From positions 2,981,726-3,045,725 of the forward strand of contig NW_017264193.1 in NCBI RefSeq assembly GCF_001619985.1: a DNA stretch of 64,000 nucleotides, read 5' to 3'. The notes beneath the pieces were generated by a model that saw only the letters and a program-made list of their open reading frames with translations, ran no database searches and was not told the DNA's origin. The DNA is from Xylona heveae TC161. Lineage: Eukaryota; Ascomycota; Xylonomycetes; Xylonales; Xylonaceae. Shown here in pieces: positions 54,193 through 64,000 of this stretch (positions are counted from its first letter, which is position 1; each line of letters begins with the position of its first letter). A program made the position numbers and the translations under genes.

Positions 54193-55185
54193 GATGAGTT
54201 TCAAGTAGGCTAACAAATCTCCTCTCTTATTATGCTGAAGCTGAGCAGTAAAAGGCTTGATTGAGCGGCACGGGGCGTTGCGGAGATTGTCGCGACAGGG
54301 GAAAACAGTCTAATAATCCAATACAAACATGGGCCAGTGACGTCGGATAGCAGGCTCAGGGAAGTTGCAAAAACGCTCGATGGTAGAACAATTCGCTGAA
54401 AATCACACGACAGATATTAGAGACAAACATAAGATCAGTTTCGGACTCTCGTGTTCTCTGTAACCGCGTGATCGTAGGTTGGCAGAAGGAAGTTGGATTT
54501 CACCCAGTTGACGTTTAGCTGAAAAGGCCAAACCCCCATGAGAGACCCTGGAATGACCGCGGATGACTAAGCACGAAACAACCAAATCTTTTTGCTTGGG
54601 CCACGCGTTGCGGAGATCCACTGAGATTCCGTTTCATTAATTTTTACTCTTTTCCGCAGATTTGATATTTCATTCCACTTAGTAGCTGTTGTTACTGTAG
54701 CCTATTCCGAGGCGACTTTCATCTTGAAATCTTTGGCTCAACCGTGTCCATATCGCAACTTTCACTTCATACCATCACATGCCCCTACGTCCACCAATGA
54801 TCTTATCAGTCCTATAATTAGCATCGACATCATAAATTGCTATGGAATCTGATGCCATTTCTCTAATTGGAAGGTCCACAATATGGTCATGAAACTGCAG
54901 ATACCGACTCCCATAATTGAAATTTGTCTTTCGCCTCATTCATTGTTCTTTTTTCTTATGCAATGATGCCTTCCTACAGTAGTCTTGTTGATGTAAACAC
55001 TCCGGTAGTTCCTTGGCTCCTTGGTTGTCCCCACCTTTCGATGTTTATCTCATCGTTATCGGAGCCGTGGTGATCATATTATCAGTCACACAGCCACATC
55101 TGCTCTCTTCCGCTCTCTGCTCCGTGCTTGAGATCATCGAGCCCAAGCACAGCACATCATTTTCAGGGAACGGTCTTGCTGCAAT
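54193..55185. promoter_or_regulatory. Divergent promoter region, rgd2-like and dipeptidase genes
   Basis: 993 bp between divergent start codons. One ACGCGT lies at 54603-54608, alone. Short frames within it have no recognisable domain. Pyrimidine-rich before 55000. Confidence 0.5.
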
Positions 55186-56953
55186 ATGGGCCATTTGAGC
55201 GCCGATGACGCTATGTCGACGGAGAAAGGGAATGAGTCGACTCTCATTGACGACCATCGCTCAGTCCGAAATGCCCAGGGACGCTACTGGAGCTTAAAGA
55301 CACTGAAGACGGTGCTTTTTGTATCACTGCTTTCAATATATATCTTCTTGGCTTACGGTGGTTACGAAATCGTCTCTAGTCGCATTCACAAGTTCTCAGC
55401 ATCACGATGTTTATCAATTGAGCAACGGGTGGACAAGATACTTTCTGAAACGCCTTTGATAGGTGAGTCGCAAATTTCCAAATTTTCGAATTCAATGAAA
55501 ACCCGAAGAAGATTTGTGTCATGAGATACTGAAATGGAGTGCCCATAGACGGCCATAATGATTTGGCGATTCTTCTTCGTGAATTTTTCCAAAATCACAT
55601 TTATAGCGACAAGTTCAGCAAGAGATTCGAGAACGGTGGTTTCCCGATGCATGTTGATTTGCCGCGTCTCAGAGAGGGCAAGGTTGGAGGCTCCTTCTGG
55701 AGCGCTTATGTTGACTGTCCTGCGAAGTTGGATAACTTCTCCGATGAAACGTACGCTGAAGGTAAGTCTATTATATTTTTTAAATGCATTTTCGGCCAGC
55801 TATATAATTTTTATTATCAAGCACAATAAGCTCCCGTGAACTGCTCCGAAGTCAATCATTATCAAACATTTTGGAAAATTCCTCTGACAGATAATCAGCC
55901 GTTCGCACAACGCTATCTCAAATCGATCTGATTCACCGTTTACGAAACGCTTATCCACAAATATTTTCTACTCCGCATCTCACTGGCAGCGCGGCACGTG
56001 CAGTTTTCCAGCAAAAGACAGGCCAGCTTATCTCTCCAATTGGCATCGAGGGACTACATCAGATAGGTAACTCGATAGCGACGCTCCGTCTCTATCACAG
56101 TTTAGGGGTGCGTTACGCCACTCTTACACATAACTGCCACAACAAGTATGCCGACGCTGCACTTGTGAGCAATGAAGAAGGCAAGACAGTCGTGTCAAAG
56201 CCACTCTGGGGTGGCACGAGCGCCGCTGGGCGCAAACTGATCCGGGAAATGAACAGACTCGGCATGCTTGTCGATCTGTCCCACGTGAGCGCCGATACAA
56301 TGCGTGATGTCCTCGGTGGACATGGTAGTCAGGCTCAACCTCAAGACTCCCTTGGCGATGCTATGAGACCCGCCAGACAAGAGACCTGCGAAAAGAGCTC
56401 TGGTCGCTGCGCCGTCATTGACAGATTGCTCGAGCGAAAAGGCGCCAGCGCCGCGCCAGTAATCTTCAGCCACAGTTCCGCGTACGCTGTATGTCCTCAT
56501 CCGCGCAATGTGCCAGATGATGTGCTCGAACTCGTGCGAGAGACCGGCTCTCTCGTAATGGTCAATTTCTCACCCGACTTCATTTCATGCGTCTCCGCTA
56601 CGACCTCGAACGAGAGTCTATCATCATCAACGGCATCGTCTGGCCTTCCGCATTTCTACCCTGCCAATGCTACCCTGAGCCACGTGGTATCGCATATTCA
56701 ATATATTGGAGATCTTATCGGGTACTCTCATGTCGGGTTAGGAAGCGACTTTGATGGCATTCCCACCACACCGAAAGGCTTGGAGGACGTTTCGAAATAT
56801 CCTGACTTGGTCGCCGAAATGCTCCGACGAGGCATCAGTGATGAAGATGCAGCAAAGGTTGTCGGCGGCAATCTACTTCGCGTCTGGGAGGAAGCAGACC
56901 TAGTCGCGGCAAAACTGCAGCAGCTTATTGATCCTCTCGAGGATGACATATAG
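55186..56953 (+). CDS. Membrane dipeptidase, peptidase family M19
   Basis: Zinc dipeptidase of 514 residues related to renal dipeptidase. Exons 55186-55462, 55549-55761, 55899-56953. The N-terminal cytosolic tail is short, with one membrane segment at about 43-62 (VLFVSLLSIYIFLAYGGYEI) and no signal peptide before it, so it is a likely type II membrane protein with the enzyme outside the cytosol. Metal-site residues expected of M19 are all present: His and Asp in DGHND (just after exon 2 starts), Glu in GIEGLHQI, His in DLSHVS, His in IFSHSSAY, and Asp in GSDFDGIP. Exon 3 begins at the CAG after GATAAT to give AVRTTLSQIDLIHRL. A Cys-containing insert near 290-310 (ETCEKSSGRCAVID) may form a disulphide. 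Substrate unknown. Confidence 0.93.
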
Positions 56954-57911
56954 GGCGCAGGCAACATCGTTGAATATTTTCCACCTATATATATTATTTA
57001 TAAAAACACAAAGCAAATATATTTTAACCATCTAGTACCCTGTTCCCAACCTTTGCCCGTGTCCATGAATATTAGGTCATTCCCTTGACCGATTCTACCA
57101 ATTTACCTAGCCAATCCCTTTTTCACAATGTAGGGAAGTATCCAGTATCCAGTGTTTTTCATACTTTATATTAAAAATACTACCAGCAGTTATACAAAAG
57201 AAAGTCACGACAGGACTTACGATCACAAGAGCTTGTGATAACAACAAAGAAAAGATTGATAGCATAATAACGATATAAACCATGCCGATTCAGAACTAAC
57301 TCACTCAGTACATTTATATCGGGAATGTAAGTAATATCCAGTGTTTCTATTCTAGACACCCTGGGTATGATATGAATGGAACCTATCCAGAACCTTCCTT
57401 CCCTCTTTTTTTGGGACTCCCAAGTACTCTTCGCCACCTTTCGAATGCAATGCATCAATGCAGCAATGCCCATGCTCAGTCATTGCAATGTATGCTAAAA
57501 CGCTCAAATGAAACTCAACCGAATCGAATCAGATCTAGACAATAGGAATAGAAGGGGAATCTGAACACAATAGAAACAGAAATATAAGACTAAATCTAGA
57601 AAAGGGAATCTGAACAACAGAAATAGAAACAAAGACGGAAACCAAATCTAAACAACAACAGAATCAGGATAACCAAACCTGAACAACAACCATATTACAC
57701 CATCAAAATTAAATGAAACGCTTTTCACACGACGCGCAAATTTTAATAAGTGTGGATGATGAGTGAAGCAAATAGAAACGGATAGTGGGAAATAGGACGG
57801 TTAACGGGAAATAGGACGGTTAACGGGAAATAGGACGGATAATGGCTAAAAAATAACATGTCGACCGATCCGTGAAAAAGGAAAATAACTCAGGTATGAC
57901 CCGATACAAGT
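56954..57911. other. Convergent intergenic region with purine-rich repeats
   Basis: Lies between the ends of the dipeptidase (+) and CDC6 (-). From about 57480 to 57720 the + strand is an A/G-rich run of degenerate copies around GAATCTGAACAACAGAAAT. A 19-bp tandem follows at 57787-57840. No gene seen. Confidence 0.6.
57787..57840. repeat. Minisatellite, 19-bp unit x about 2.8
   Basis: Two exact units of GGGAAATAGGACGGTTAAC followed by most of a third that diverges at its end (GGATAAT). It lies about 70 bp from the CDC6 stop codon, probably in its 3' UTR. Confidence 0.9.
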
Positions 57912-59977
57912 TCAATTTTCCGCAAAAAGCATCGCCTTCAGTATCCCGGCGCCGGCGCCTTCGACGGCAGATTCAAGTTCTTTTGCACTAACGCAGGCGG
58001 CGACTCTTCGCTCATCGCCGGTTGCAATGCCAGTAAAGGCAACGGGACGACCGCGTCTGGACGGCGTACCGGCGGCTGCGAGGGTTCCGCCTCGTCCATC
58101 TACAGTGGAAATCAAGGAAAGGGTCTCGAGGCTACCAATGACATCGCGGAACTCGACGCTACTTAGAGGCTGCAGCATGCCGTCGCGTTTGCAGAGGTCA
58201 GAATATGCTTCAAAGAGCGCTCGGACAGTGGGTGCGGCATTGGCGGTCTTGGAGGGAGTTTGTAGGCCCGCATTCGTCACGGTAGTTGCGGAGCGCGCTC
58301 TTCGTTCAATAGTGACAAGGGCGCATAACGCGGCCTTTTGCTGGAGATTCAAGGACTGTAGTCGCTGGGAAGCTCCGTTTCCAAACGCGGCGGCTGAAAT
58401 GCGGGCGACATGTGCGATAGTAGCACGTGGAGCGGTTTCAGGGGTGAGGCCCGAAAGAAGCGACGTGGGTTTTGTCGATTGTCGTCGTGTATCTTCAGCA
58501 GCTTTTGTGTCTGAAGAATCTGGGCTCGAGCTTGGCGAAGATAGGTTGATATTCTCGACCAATGGGGTCTTCGAAGGGCTAGCTTGGAGGTTCTGCTCAA
58601 ATAGCTGACGTTGGTGCTTTGCTCGAGTCTCAGACTCGATGAGATCAATTGCGCGACGGCATATATCGAATGCTTTCCGAAGATCGCCCGTCTGGGAAGA
58701 AACCTTTTTGGAGCAGAGCTGAATGGCGGCTGGATGGATAAAGGGTACATAGTCTGCTGGTACTGTTGTTGCTGCAGGTAAGGTGCTCCTAAGGCGTGAG
58801 GTAATAATTGATGCGATTTGGGATGCTGAGTACGGGAGAAAAGGTAATAAATGAGGCTTGAGGTTTCGCGCCTTTAATCGCGGAAGAAAACGATCGGTAA
58901 GATCCAGGGCGTTTGCAATGCCTATCAGGATGAGACGCGAATCCTGTTGCATAGAGTATTCGAAGAGGGCGTAAAGCGTCTCAAGATCAAGGGTCAAAAG
59001 ATGATCCACTTCATCCAGTACCACCACATTAGAACCCCCATCAACATTACTCCTTTTGCTAAGCGCTGTTTTTAGGGCGTCGAGGTTGCTGCACCCTTGA
59101 TCATCGGAGCCTGGGCATAACTCTTCGCCTAGTTTCTCAAAGACATCGGCTGCTTTCTTAACACTCATGCAGTTCAAATAAGCTGAGTTTGTCGCTCCGG
59201 CGGTCTTTGCCTCTTCGACAATCTCGTGAATAAGAGCACTTTTTCCAGTGCCTGGCGGCCCGCTGACATATACACAGCCACCATTTTTCGATTGAAGCCT
59301 CTTTTGGACAAATTCACTTAGTTCCTTTCGCTCATTTTCGCGCCCAACCAGCTGACCTGGGTTTGAATTCCGCACGAACAGGGACCGTGCAACGTTGTAG
59401 ACGGTGGAACATGTGCTGCTTGGCGTACATGGTGTTTGAGGGGTGCGTGGTGTCAACGGTTTCGCAGCGACTTGAATGCGATGTCGAGGGGTCACCGGTA
59501 GCCTTTTAGATACAGCGTCTCTGTGTCGAGGAGTTTGTGGTGTTGTTGGCTCAATCGATTTTGACACTTCGCCTGGAAACAGATGGTCAACAAAATAAAA
59601 TGGCGATAGTCTCGCACGTCGCTTACCTGTTAGACCCTTGTTATGAGAATCTTTTGTTGCTGGAGAGAGCGCTGACTTCTCAATCGGCTCAGTCCTTGGC
59701 GCTGATACACGTTTTCTCCTCCCGGGGCTTTCTACTTTTGGTTTCTGCTCATCTCTTTCCACTTCCTTTACTTGGCTGGAGGATGCTCGTCGTAAATAGA
59801 AGGGATTCTCGTTTTCATCATTGATCGGCGAAGAGCGAGTTCGGCGCTTTATACGTTGAGCAATCGACTGGGTATCTTTACGTTCGTTAGTTGAAGTACA
59901 GGAAAGAGCAGGGGAATGAAAATACCTGGCTTTTCGGCGGCGTCTCTAAGTCGCTTTCCCAGAACCGTAGACGCCAT
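57912..59977 (-). CDS. cdc6: Replication licensing ATPase Cdc6/Cdc18
   Basis: AAA+ protein that loads Mcm2-7 at origins with ORC and Cdt1. Exons (5' to 3'): 59977-59926 and 59875-57912, giving 671 residues, or 653 if a further in-frame 54-nt intron (59626-59573) is removed. The N-terminal 140 residues hold basic clusters and many SP/TP sites (ESPGRRKR, TPQTPRHR, VTPRHR, LTPRTPQTPCTP), fitting CDK control. AAA+ core: Walker A GPPGTGKS (about 223-230), Walker B VVVLDEVDHL (about 301-310), sensor 1 LIGIANALDLTDRFL, sensor 2 TGDLRKAFDICRRAIDL. A winged-helix C-terminal domain ends the protein. Orc1 is the nearest relative but has a BAH domain, absent here. The start gives MASTVLGKRLRDAAEKP, with a short 50-nt first intron. 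Upstream MCB-like sites fit G1/S expression. Confidence 0.94.
59573..59626 (-). other. Candidate optional 54-nt intron in CDC6
   Basis: On the coding strand it begins GTAAGC and ends TGTTTCCAG, with TGTTGAC as a possible branch site. Its length is a multiple of three and it has no stop, so both spliced and retained mRNAs stay in frame. Retention adds 18 residues including KRRARLSPF; splicing joins GLTG directly to EVSKS. Confidence 0.6.
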
Positions 59978-60171
59978 ACTGAACGAAGATCTGAAAGTCT
60001 TGCCAACTGAGAAAGGAGAGAAGAAGTCAGATTACCGCCAAAAGGGTAATCAGTTGACGTTACAAAAGTAATTGAGGAGAGTGCGTGAGGGTAGAGTCGC
60101 GAAGTAGAAGCATCGTCAAGTACGGAGGTTATCTCGTTCATTAGTTTGTTGGTCGCACCTCGCGTGCAAAG

Positions 60172-60201
60172 ACGCGTCTCGTCAGGGTGAGTAAGACGCG
60201 T
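60172..60201 (-). promoter_or_regulatory. Two MCB-like ACGCGT sites upstream of CDC6
   Basis: ACGCGT occurs at 60172-60177 and 60196-60201, 195 and 219 bp before the CDC6 ATG, with a near match (CGACGCGG) at 60204-60211. MBF binds ACGCGT (MluI cell-cycle box) in yeasts and drives cdc18/CDC6 at G1/S. Function here is inferred. Confidence 0.6.
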
Positions 60202-61043
60202 CGCGACGCGGCAAAAAATAATCACGTGCGCCAGTATTGCTCGTCCAATTTACCTTCCAAATTGGGTAAGATTATTGAATACTTCCCAACCTCATGACTT
60301 CTGTACATACACAGTAACGAGCAACAACTTTTCATCAGCAGCGTCACCTCATACCGTGTGCGTTTTCTAATTAGGATACAAATCTGGCTGTCTGATTGTT
60401 TTATTTCAAATGATCTAGATCACTTTCAAACACTTCATATCCCGATAATCATCTCCGTGGCCATTCGTGAGTACATGCATGACAGTACGGCAATAGGACA
60501 CTTCTCTTGAGGTGACTCCCTCGATACAGTCACGTTCTTACTCCTGGTGGGGCCCTTACAATGGCTGTACTCTCCCGTCCCGGCGAACTCAGAAAATTCT
60601 ATAACTGTCGGTAGTCTCGCACTGGTTCCTGTCACAGTATTAGCACTAAAATCTTGTGATGGCTCGTGGACTTCAGCTTGCGAGTGGCTTGCAGGGAGCG
60701 ATGCCTGAATTGGGAGTGATTCATGGGGATCATCGGGGCTAAAGCATAGATGTGCACAAGGCTGTTACGGGTCGGGAATGTGAGCGGCAACAACAAAGGA
60801 GAAGTCGCGGGCGCCCCCAGCCGTTTGGTTCATGGTGAGCTAGCTAGTGACGACATTTCTTCCATGCGCCTCGTAGGGCAATCCTTCCACACCGCTCGCT
60901 TCCCTAGACCTTGCAGATCTTCTCTAGGAACTGGACGACTCTTTTTCGGTGTGCACCTGCAACAAGGCTCGAACTTAGTATACGGTGCTTTAGGCCAAAA
61001 AAACTCGCAGTTGGCGCAAGACCATTTTGCTTAGAAACAACGA

Positions 61044-61078
61044 TTCGGGTTCAGGTTCGGGTTCGGGTTCGGGTTCGG
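61044..61078. repeat. Hexamer tandem, TTCGGG x about 5.8
   Basis: Six near-identical units with one change (TTCAGG in the second unit) and the last unit incomplete. It resembles the telomere hexamer TTAGGG at five of six bases but is short and internal, so most likely a microsatellite. Confidence 0.9.
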
Positions 61079-62423
61079 CACGTCATTTCTTATGGGACAG
61101 AGCATAGCCCTTTTGATTCGATTTCGGCCGTTACTTTCACAGTTGCGGCCTTAAGCTGCGGCAATGCCTTTTTCAATCCCTACCATAGCCGCCGTGGCCT
61201 TCTCCATGGTCGGCCATGGAAGGTTTAGCCTGTCCCAGAAATCTGTTTGTTCAAGGATCATGATACTCGAGCACCGAAGAACAAAACGGTTCGTCGGCTC
61301 AACTCCGTTCAACACGATCAAATGGCCCGGGCCGCATATTTGCTGACCACGACGTGACGACTATCTGGCCACGCTGCCTCCTTTGAGCTTAGTCTACCTG
61401 TCAGCCATCCCTTTACAACCACCAACATCAAGGCGCAACTGTGAATCTCTACCGTAAGATTGGCTGCCTGGGACGCAGGAACAGTTCTAGATTGAAGAAA
61501 CCGTGCCAACCGTCTGGTAGCCATTCAGCTCCAATTCGCACTTGGACATACATCTCATATTATTTTCCAGCAATGCCCTCTATTGTGATGCATACTGCCG
61601 ACCCACAAGGAGGCAATGTGCCTTGAAGTGGACCTATTGGAGGCTTGCAAGCGAACATTATCAGGCTAATCAATAACTATCCATGTCTTGCTTCACTTCG
61701 CCCTCCACCTTACACTATACGCGGCTTTGATGCCTTCAGTCCAGACTGCCAGTTGCATTCAGCAGACGGTTTCTACATCGTGGCATACAACGGCTGGTCT
61801 TTCGGCCGTACCCCTTTACCGTGGCCACGGGTGAGACTAGAAGATATGGTCAGCCCAAATCAGTGGATCCTATCTTCTCGTTGGTTGTTGTCCCTTCAAC
61901 CCCCTGGTACACTAACTTATCTTTTTTCTCGTCGCATCTTGTGTGGCCCTCTTGAGTTCCTTAATTTCTGCCTGGTCACGACTTGTTCTATAGACACCGT
62001 TCTCTTCTTGGTTTCTTCTTTCAGTTTCCCTTGACTTTCCCTTAGTCAGTCTCTCAGCCTCAGTACTTGTGAATAGACCGGGGACCGTAAGGTCGCCTCT
62101 TTGCAGGCGCAAAGCTCGAGTTGCCACCGCTTATACCCTTATCCTTTATTTCATGGTCGTGGGATGCTTGTGCTTTCTTTCTCCGACATCTTCTTCATTG
62201 TCTTTTGCATATTTCACGCCGCAGTCTCATGCGGCGTTGAGTATTTTGTTTCTCTCTGTCCCTTTGTCAAGCTACTCACTATTATCACCTCCGCATGGGC
62301 GGTCTTGTCCGTCCTTTTCGTATTCCCGGGCAGTGAAGAAGGTGTCAGGCACAGCTTGGTCACGAATGGCTCCATGATATTCCGCCGGAGATTCAGCAGA
62401 GGTTCCCAGCCTACCTTTTCAGT

Positions 62424-62871
62424 ATGTCGGGGCGCAGTCAGTCGGAAACGGTCAGGGATAATGAACAAAGCCGAGAAGAATGGGACCATATTACCGATCC
62501 CTCAGAAAGGCGGAGGGTGCAAAATCGAGTCAATCAGAAGCGTTTTCGTATGTTCGATCCGATCATTTCGATGCCTAGAGCTTGAAAGCTAGTCAACTAA
62601 GTCATAAATGCGAGAAACAGGCGACAAGCAGAAAAAGAAAAAGGAAGATGAAGTCAGGGCACGCGACAATCAGGAAAGGGCGGGCGCCGCATATACCGTA
62701 CCGGATTCCGAAGATCTCGAGGCTGATGTTGATCTACCTGGCCTCCCCTGGGGCGGGGTGTCTCTCAAATACGTCATTGAGCAAGGGAAAGCGCGACAAA
62801 GTGAAATGAAAGAAGCGTCCCGCGAAACATCGGCAAGCTCTGTGCGGTATACTGGAGGCAGCTGGCGGTAA
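62424..62871 (+). CDS. Small bZIP-like basic-region protein
   Basis: 124 residues; exons 62424-62547 and 62621-62871 (TAA). After a short acidic lead (EEWDHITDPSERRR) comes a bZIP basic region, RRRVQNRVNQKRFRDK, with the invariant N-x7-R signature. The final Arg is built from a codon split by the intron (C|GC), which supports this splice; the intron has a GTATGT donor and ACTAAG branch. The basic run continues as QKKKKEDEVRAR, but no Leu heptads follow. The remainder (VDLPGLPWGGVSLKYVIEQG) is a conserved-looking motif in short fungal bZIP-type proteins, as I recall. DNA binding is plausible; dimerisation by a classical zipper is not. The TAA could instead lie in a donor (CGGTAAGT at 62866), so a further exon cannot be ruled out. 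Confidence 0.75.
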
Positions 62872-64000
62872 GTACTTTGGAGGTGAGGGTTCACGCGTCC
62901 GTCCGCCTATCATGACCGCTTATATTCTTTTTGTCGTACTTTTCGTATCCGCCATTGACTTTTCCTGCGGCAAGGCCAGGGTTGCATCTTTCAGACCATT
63001 TCGCGAGAGGACCTCCTGCGTGGAAAAGCATCACTGGGCAGCGATAAACATGTGCCGTCGTCGGAGCTTGATGCTCGCTGGTTTTTCCTTGTTTCCTGGC
63101 ATTTCTTGTCTTCCAAGATGGTGACTGGCAGGCCCGTTACCGTCTTCAAAGTTTCTAGTAGGTTTGAGTCGGGTTACTTACTGAGATTGGTGTTTTATCA
63201 GCGCCGTTTTTTGCTTTTGCTTGATTCTTTTCCATTACTCTCTCACGGCGCAGCGCGTCGTTCCAGTGTATGATAGGTTGTGGTTTCTTCTTGACTTCGC
63301 GGTTGATAGACTGGACTGCGCTGGCTCGCGGCCCATTTTTTGACCAGGTTCTCGCGTTCTCATATGGCCGTCTTGACGCGGGAAGGGCTCCGTATCCCGC
63401 AATCTTGTGCGGTAAGAATGTGACCGAAAGCTGATACAAGAGCATAATCTGCCGTGTGGCACATGGCAGCCCTTGATACGGGGAATCTTTTGGCAGGCAA
63501 AAGTTCCCGAGGATCTCAGACCGTCGCCGTATATCGCGCAGCGCGCAGATAGAGAGGATATTGCTGCAATGATACATATGATGGTACCAGCACAGATCTG
63601 AGCATGATGAAACAACAAGGTCCTAGGACGGAAGCAAAAGGAAATGAATGCATTACTAGCTTATTCGAATTGTGCCCTTTGCCCATGCAGAATCAACAAC
63701 TTAAATCATCAGATAGCCTGCAATGCAATCTTGGTCCATATGGAATCCATGCTCATTATCCTTGGTTCACGTTCTGTTTCATAAGCCCTTGTCTTCCTGC
63801 CAGGTACCAGGCGACACAGCAGGGGAACAGACAGGTGTAGACGCAATGTGAGTCAGGGACCATTCCAAGGGTGGATCCATGGTTCAGACGCAGTCTTGGA
63901 GCAGGTGAAGGCGCAGGTGGATACCAGTGCCCCAAGGGCGAGCTGCTGCTCGATATACTTCGTATCGATATAATCCCCCGCCATCCTAATTTGTCCCCAT
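62872..64000. other. Right-end flank, no gene seen
   Basis: Mixed composition with short frames on both strands. The longest, 63155-63577 (-), has no recognisable domain. A gene beginning beyond the window could have its leader here. Confidence 0.45.

Larger units (their letters stand above)
59978..62423. other. Intergenic, about 2.4 kb, CDC6 promoter to bZIP leader
   Basis: The left 250 bp is the CDC6 control region with ACGCGT sites. The rest has no frame with a recognisable domain; frames at 61645-62034 and 62101-62592 look random. A 6-bp tandem lies at 61044-61078. The last 400 bp are pyrimidine-rich, like a promoter and leader for the bZIP-like gene. Confidence 0.5.

Noticed and set aside
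58027-58608. 193-codon + frame
   Set aside because: Antisense shadow of CDC6, which has clear AAA+ motifs on the other strand.
59626-59977. Assigning the AAA+ gene as ORC1
   Set aside because: No BAH domain at the N-terminus; length and CDK-site-rich short N-terminus fit Cdc6/Cdc18.
61645-62034. 129-codon + frame between CDC6 and the bZIP-like gene
   Set aside because: Composition and lack of any motif suggest a chance frame; no splice partners found.
63155-63577. 140-codon frame on the - strand near the right end
   Set aside because: No domain and a nearby overlapping frame of similar length in another phase; could not be supported as a gene.

Overview
This is a 64 kb stretch of nuclear genome from a filamentous ascomycete (Pezizomycotina). 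Evidence: genes with many short introns of about 50-100 nt (GT-AG, CTNAC-type branch sites), two Zn2Cys6 regulators, a CYP51 sterol demethylase, a fungal-type F-BAR/DEP/RhoGAP protein and an RRM+YTH protein. I cannot place it in a class from sequence alone. No bacterial, viral or intact transposon genes were recognised.

Layout, left to right: the 3' nine-tenths of the proteasome adaptor ECM29 (+); a Zn2Cys6 transcription factor (+); a UBA-UAS-UBX p97/Cdc48 adaptor (+); a GCK-III Ste20-type kinase (+); a Mn-type cation diffusion facilitator (+); a second Zn2Cys6 transcription factor (+), convergent with CYP51/ERG11 (-); the Chk2-family checkpoint kinase (-), divergent from the PI 4-kinase STT4 (+); a 5.2 kb gene-poor stretch with the leader of an RRM+YTH RNA-binding protein (+); a 4.7 kb AT-rich gene-free interval; an Rgd2-like F-BAR/DEP/RhoGAP (-), divergent from a membrane dipeptidase of family M19 (+); the replication licensing ATPase CDC6 (-) with MCB-like promoter sites; and a small bZIP-like protein (+) near the right end.

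The genes are housekeeping and regulatory functions (protein turnover, sterol synthesis, checkpoint, lipid signalling, replication, RNA reading). They do not form an obvious cluster or pathway. I found no convincing new multi-gene system. The most unusual signals concern gene structure and control: a 17-nt microexon in the Chk2 activation loop, a probable GC-AG intron in the CDF transporter, an in-frame stop-free 54-nt optional intron in CDC6, two ACGCGT sites upstream of CDC6, an atypical RhoGAP arginine-finger loop, a large acidic insertion in the YTH domain, and an upstream ORF in front of the YTH gene. Exon borders were set by hand from reading frame, splice signals and family conservation.
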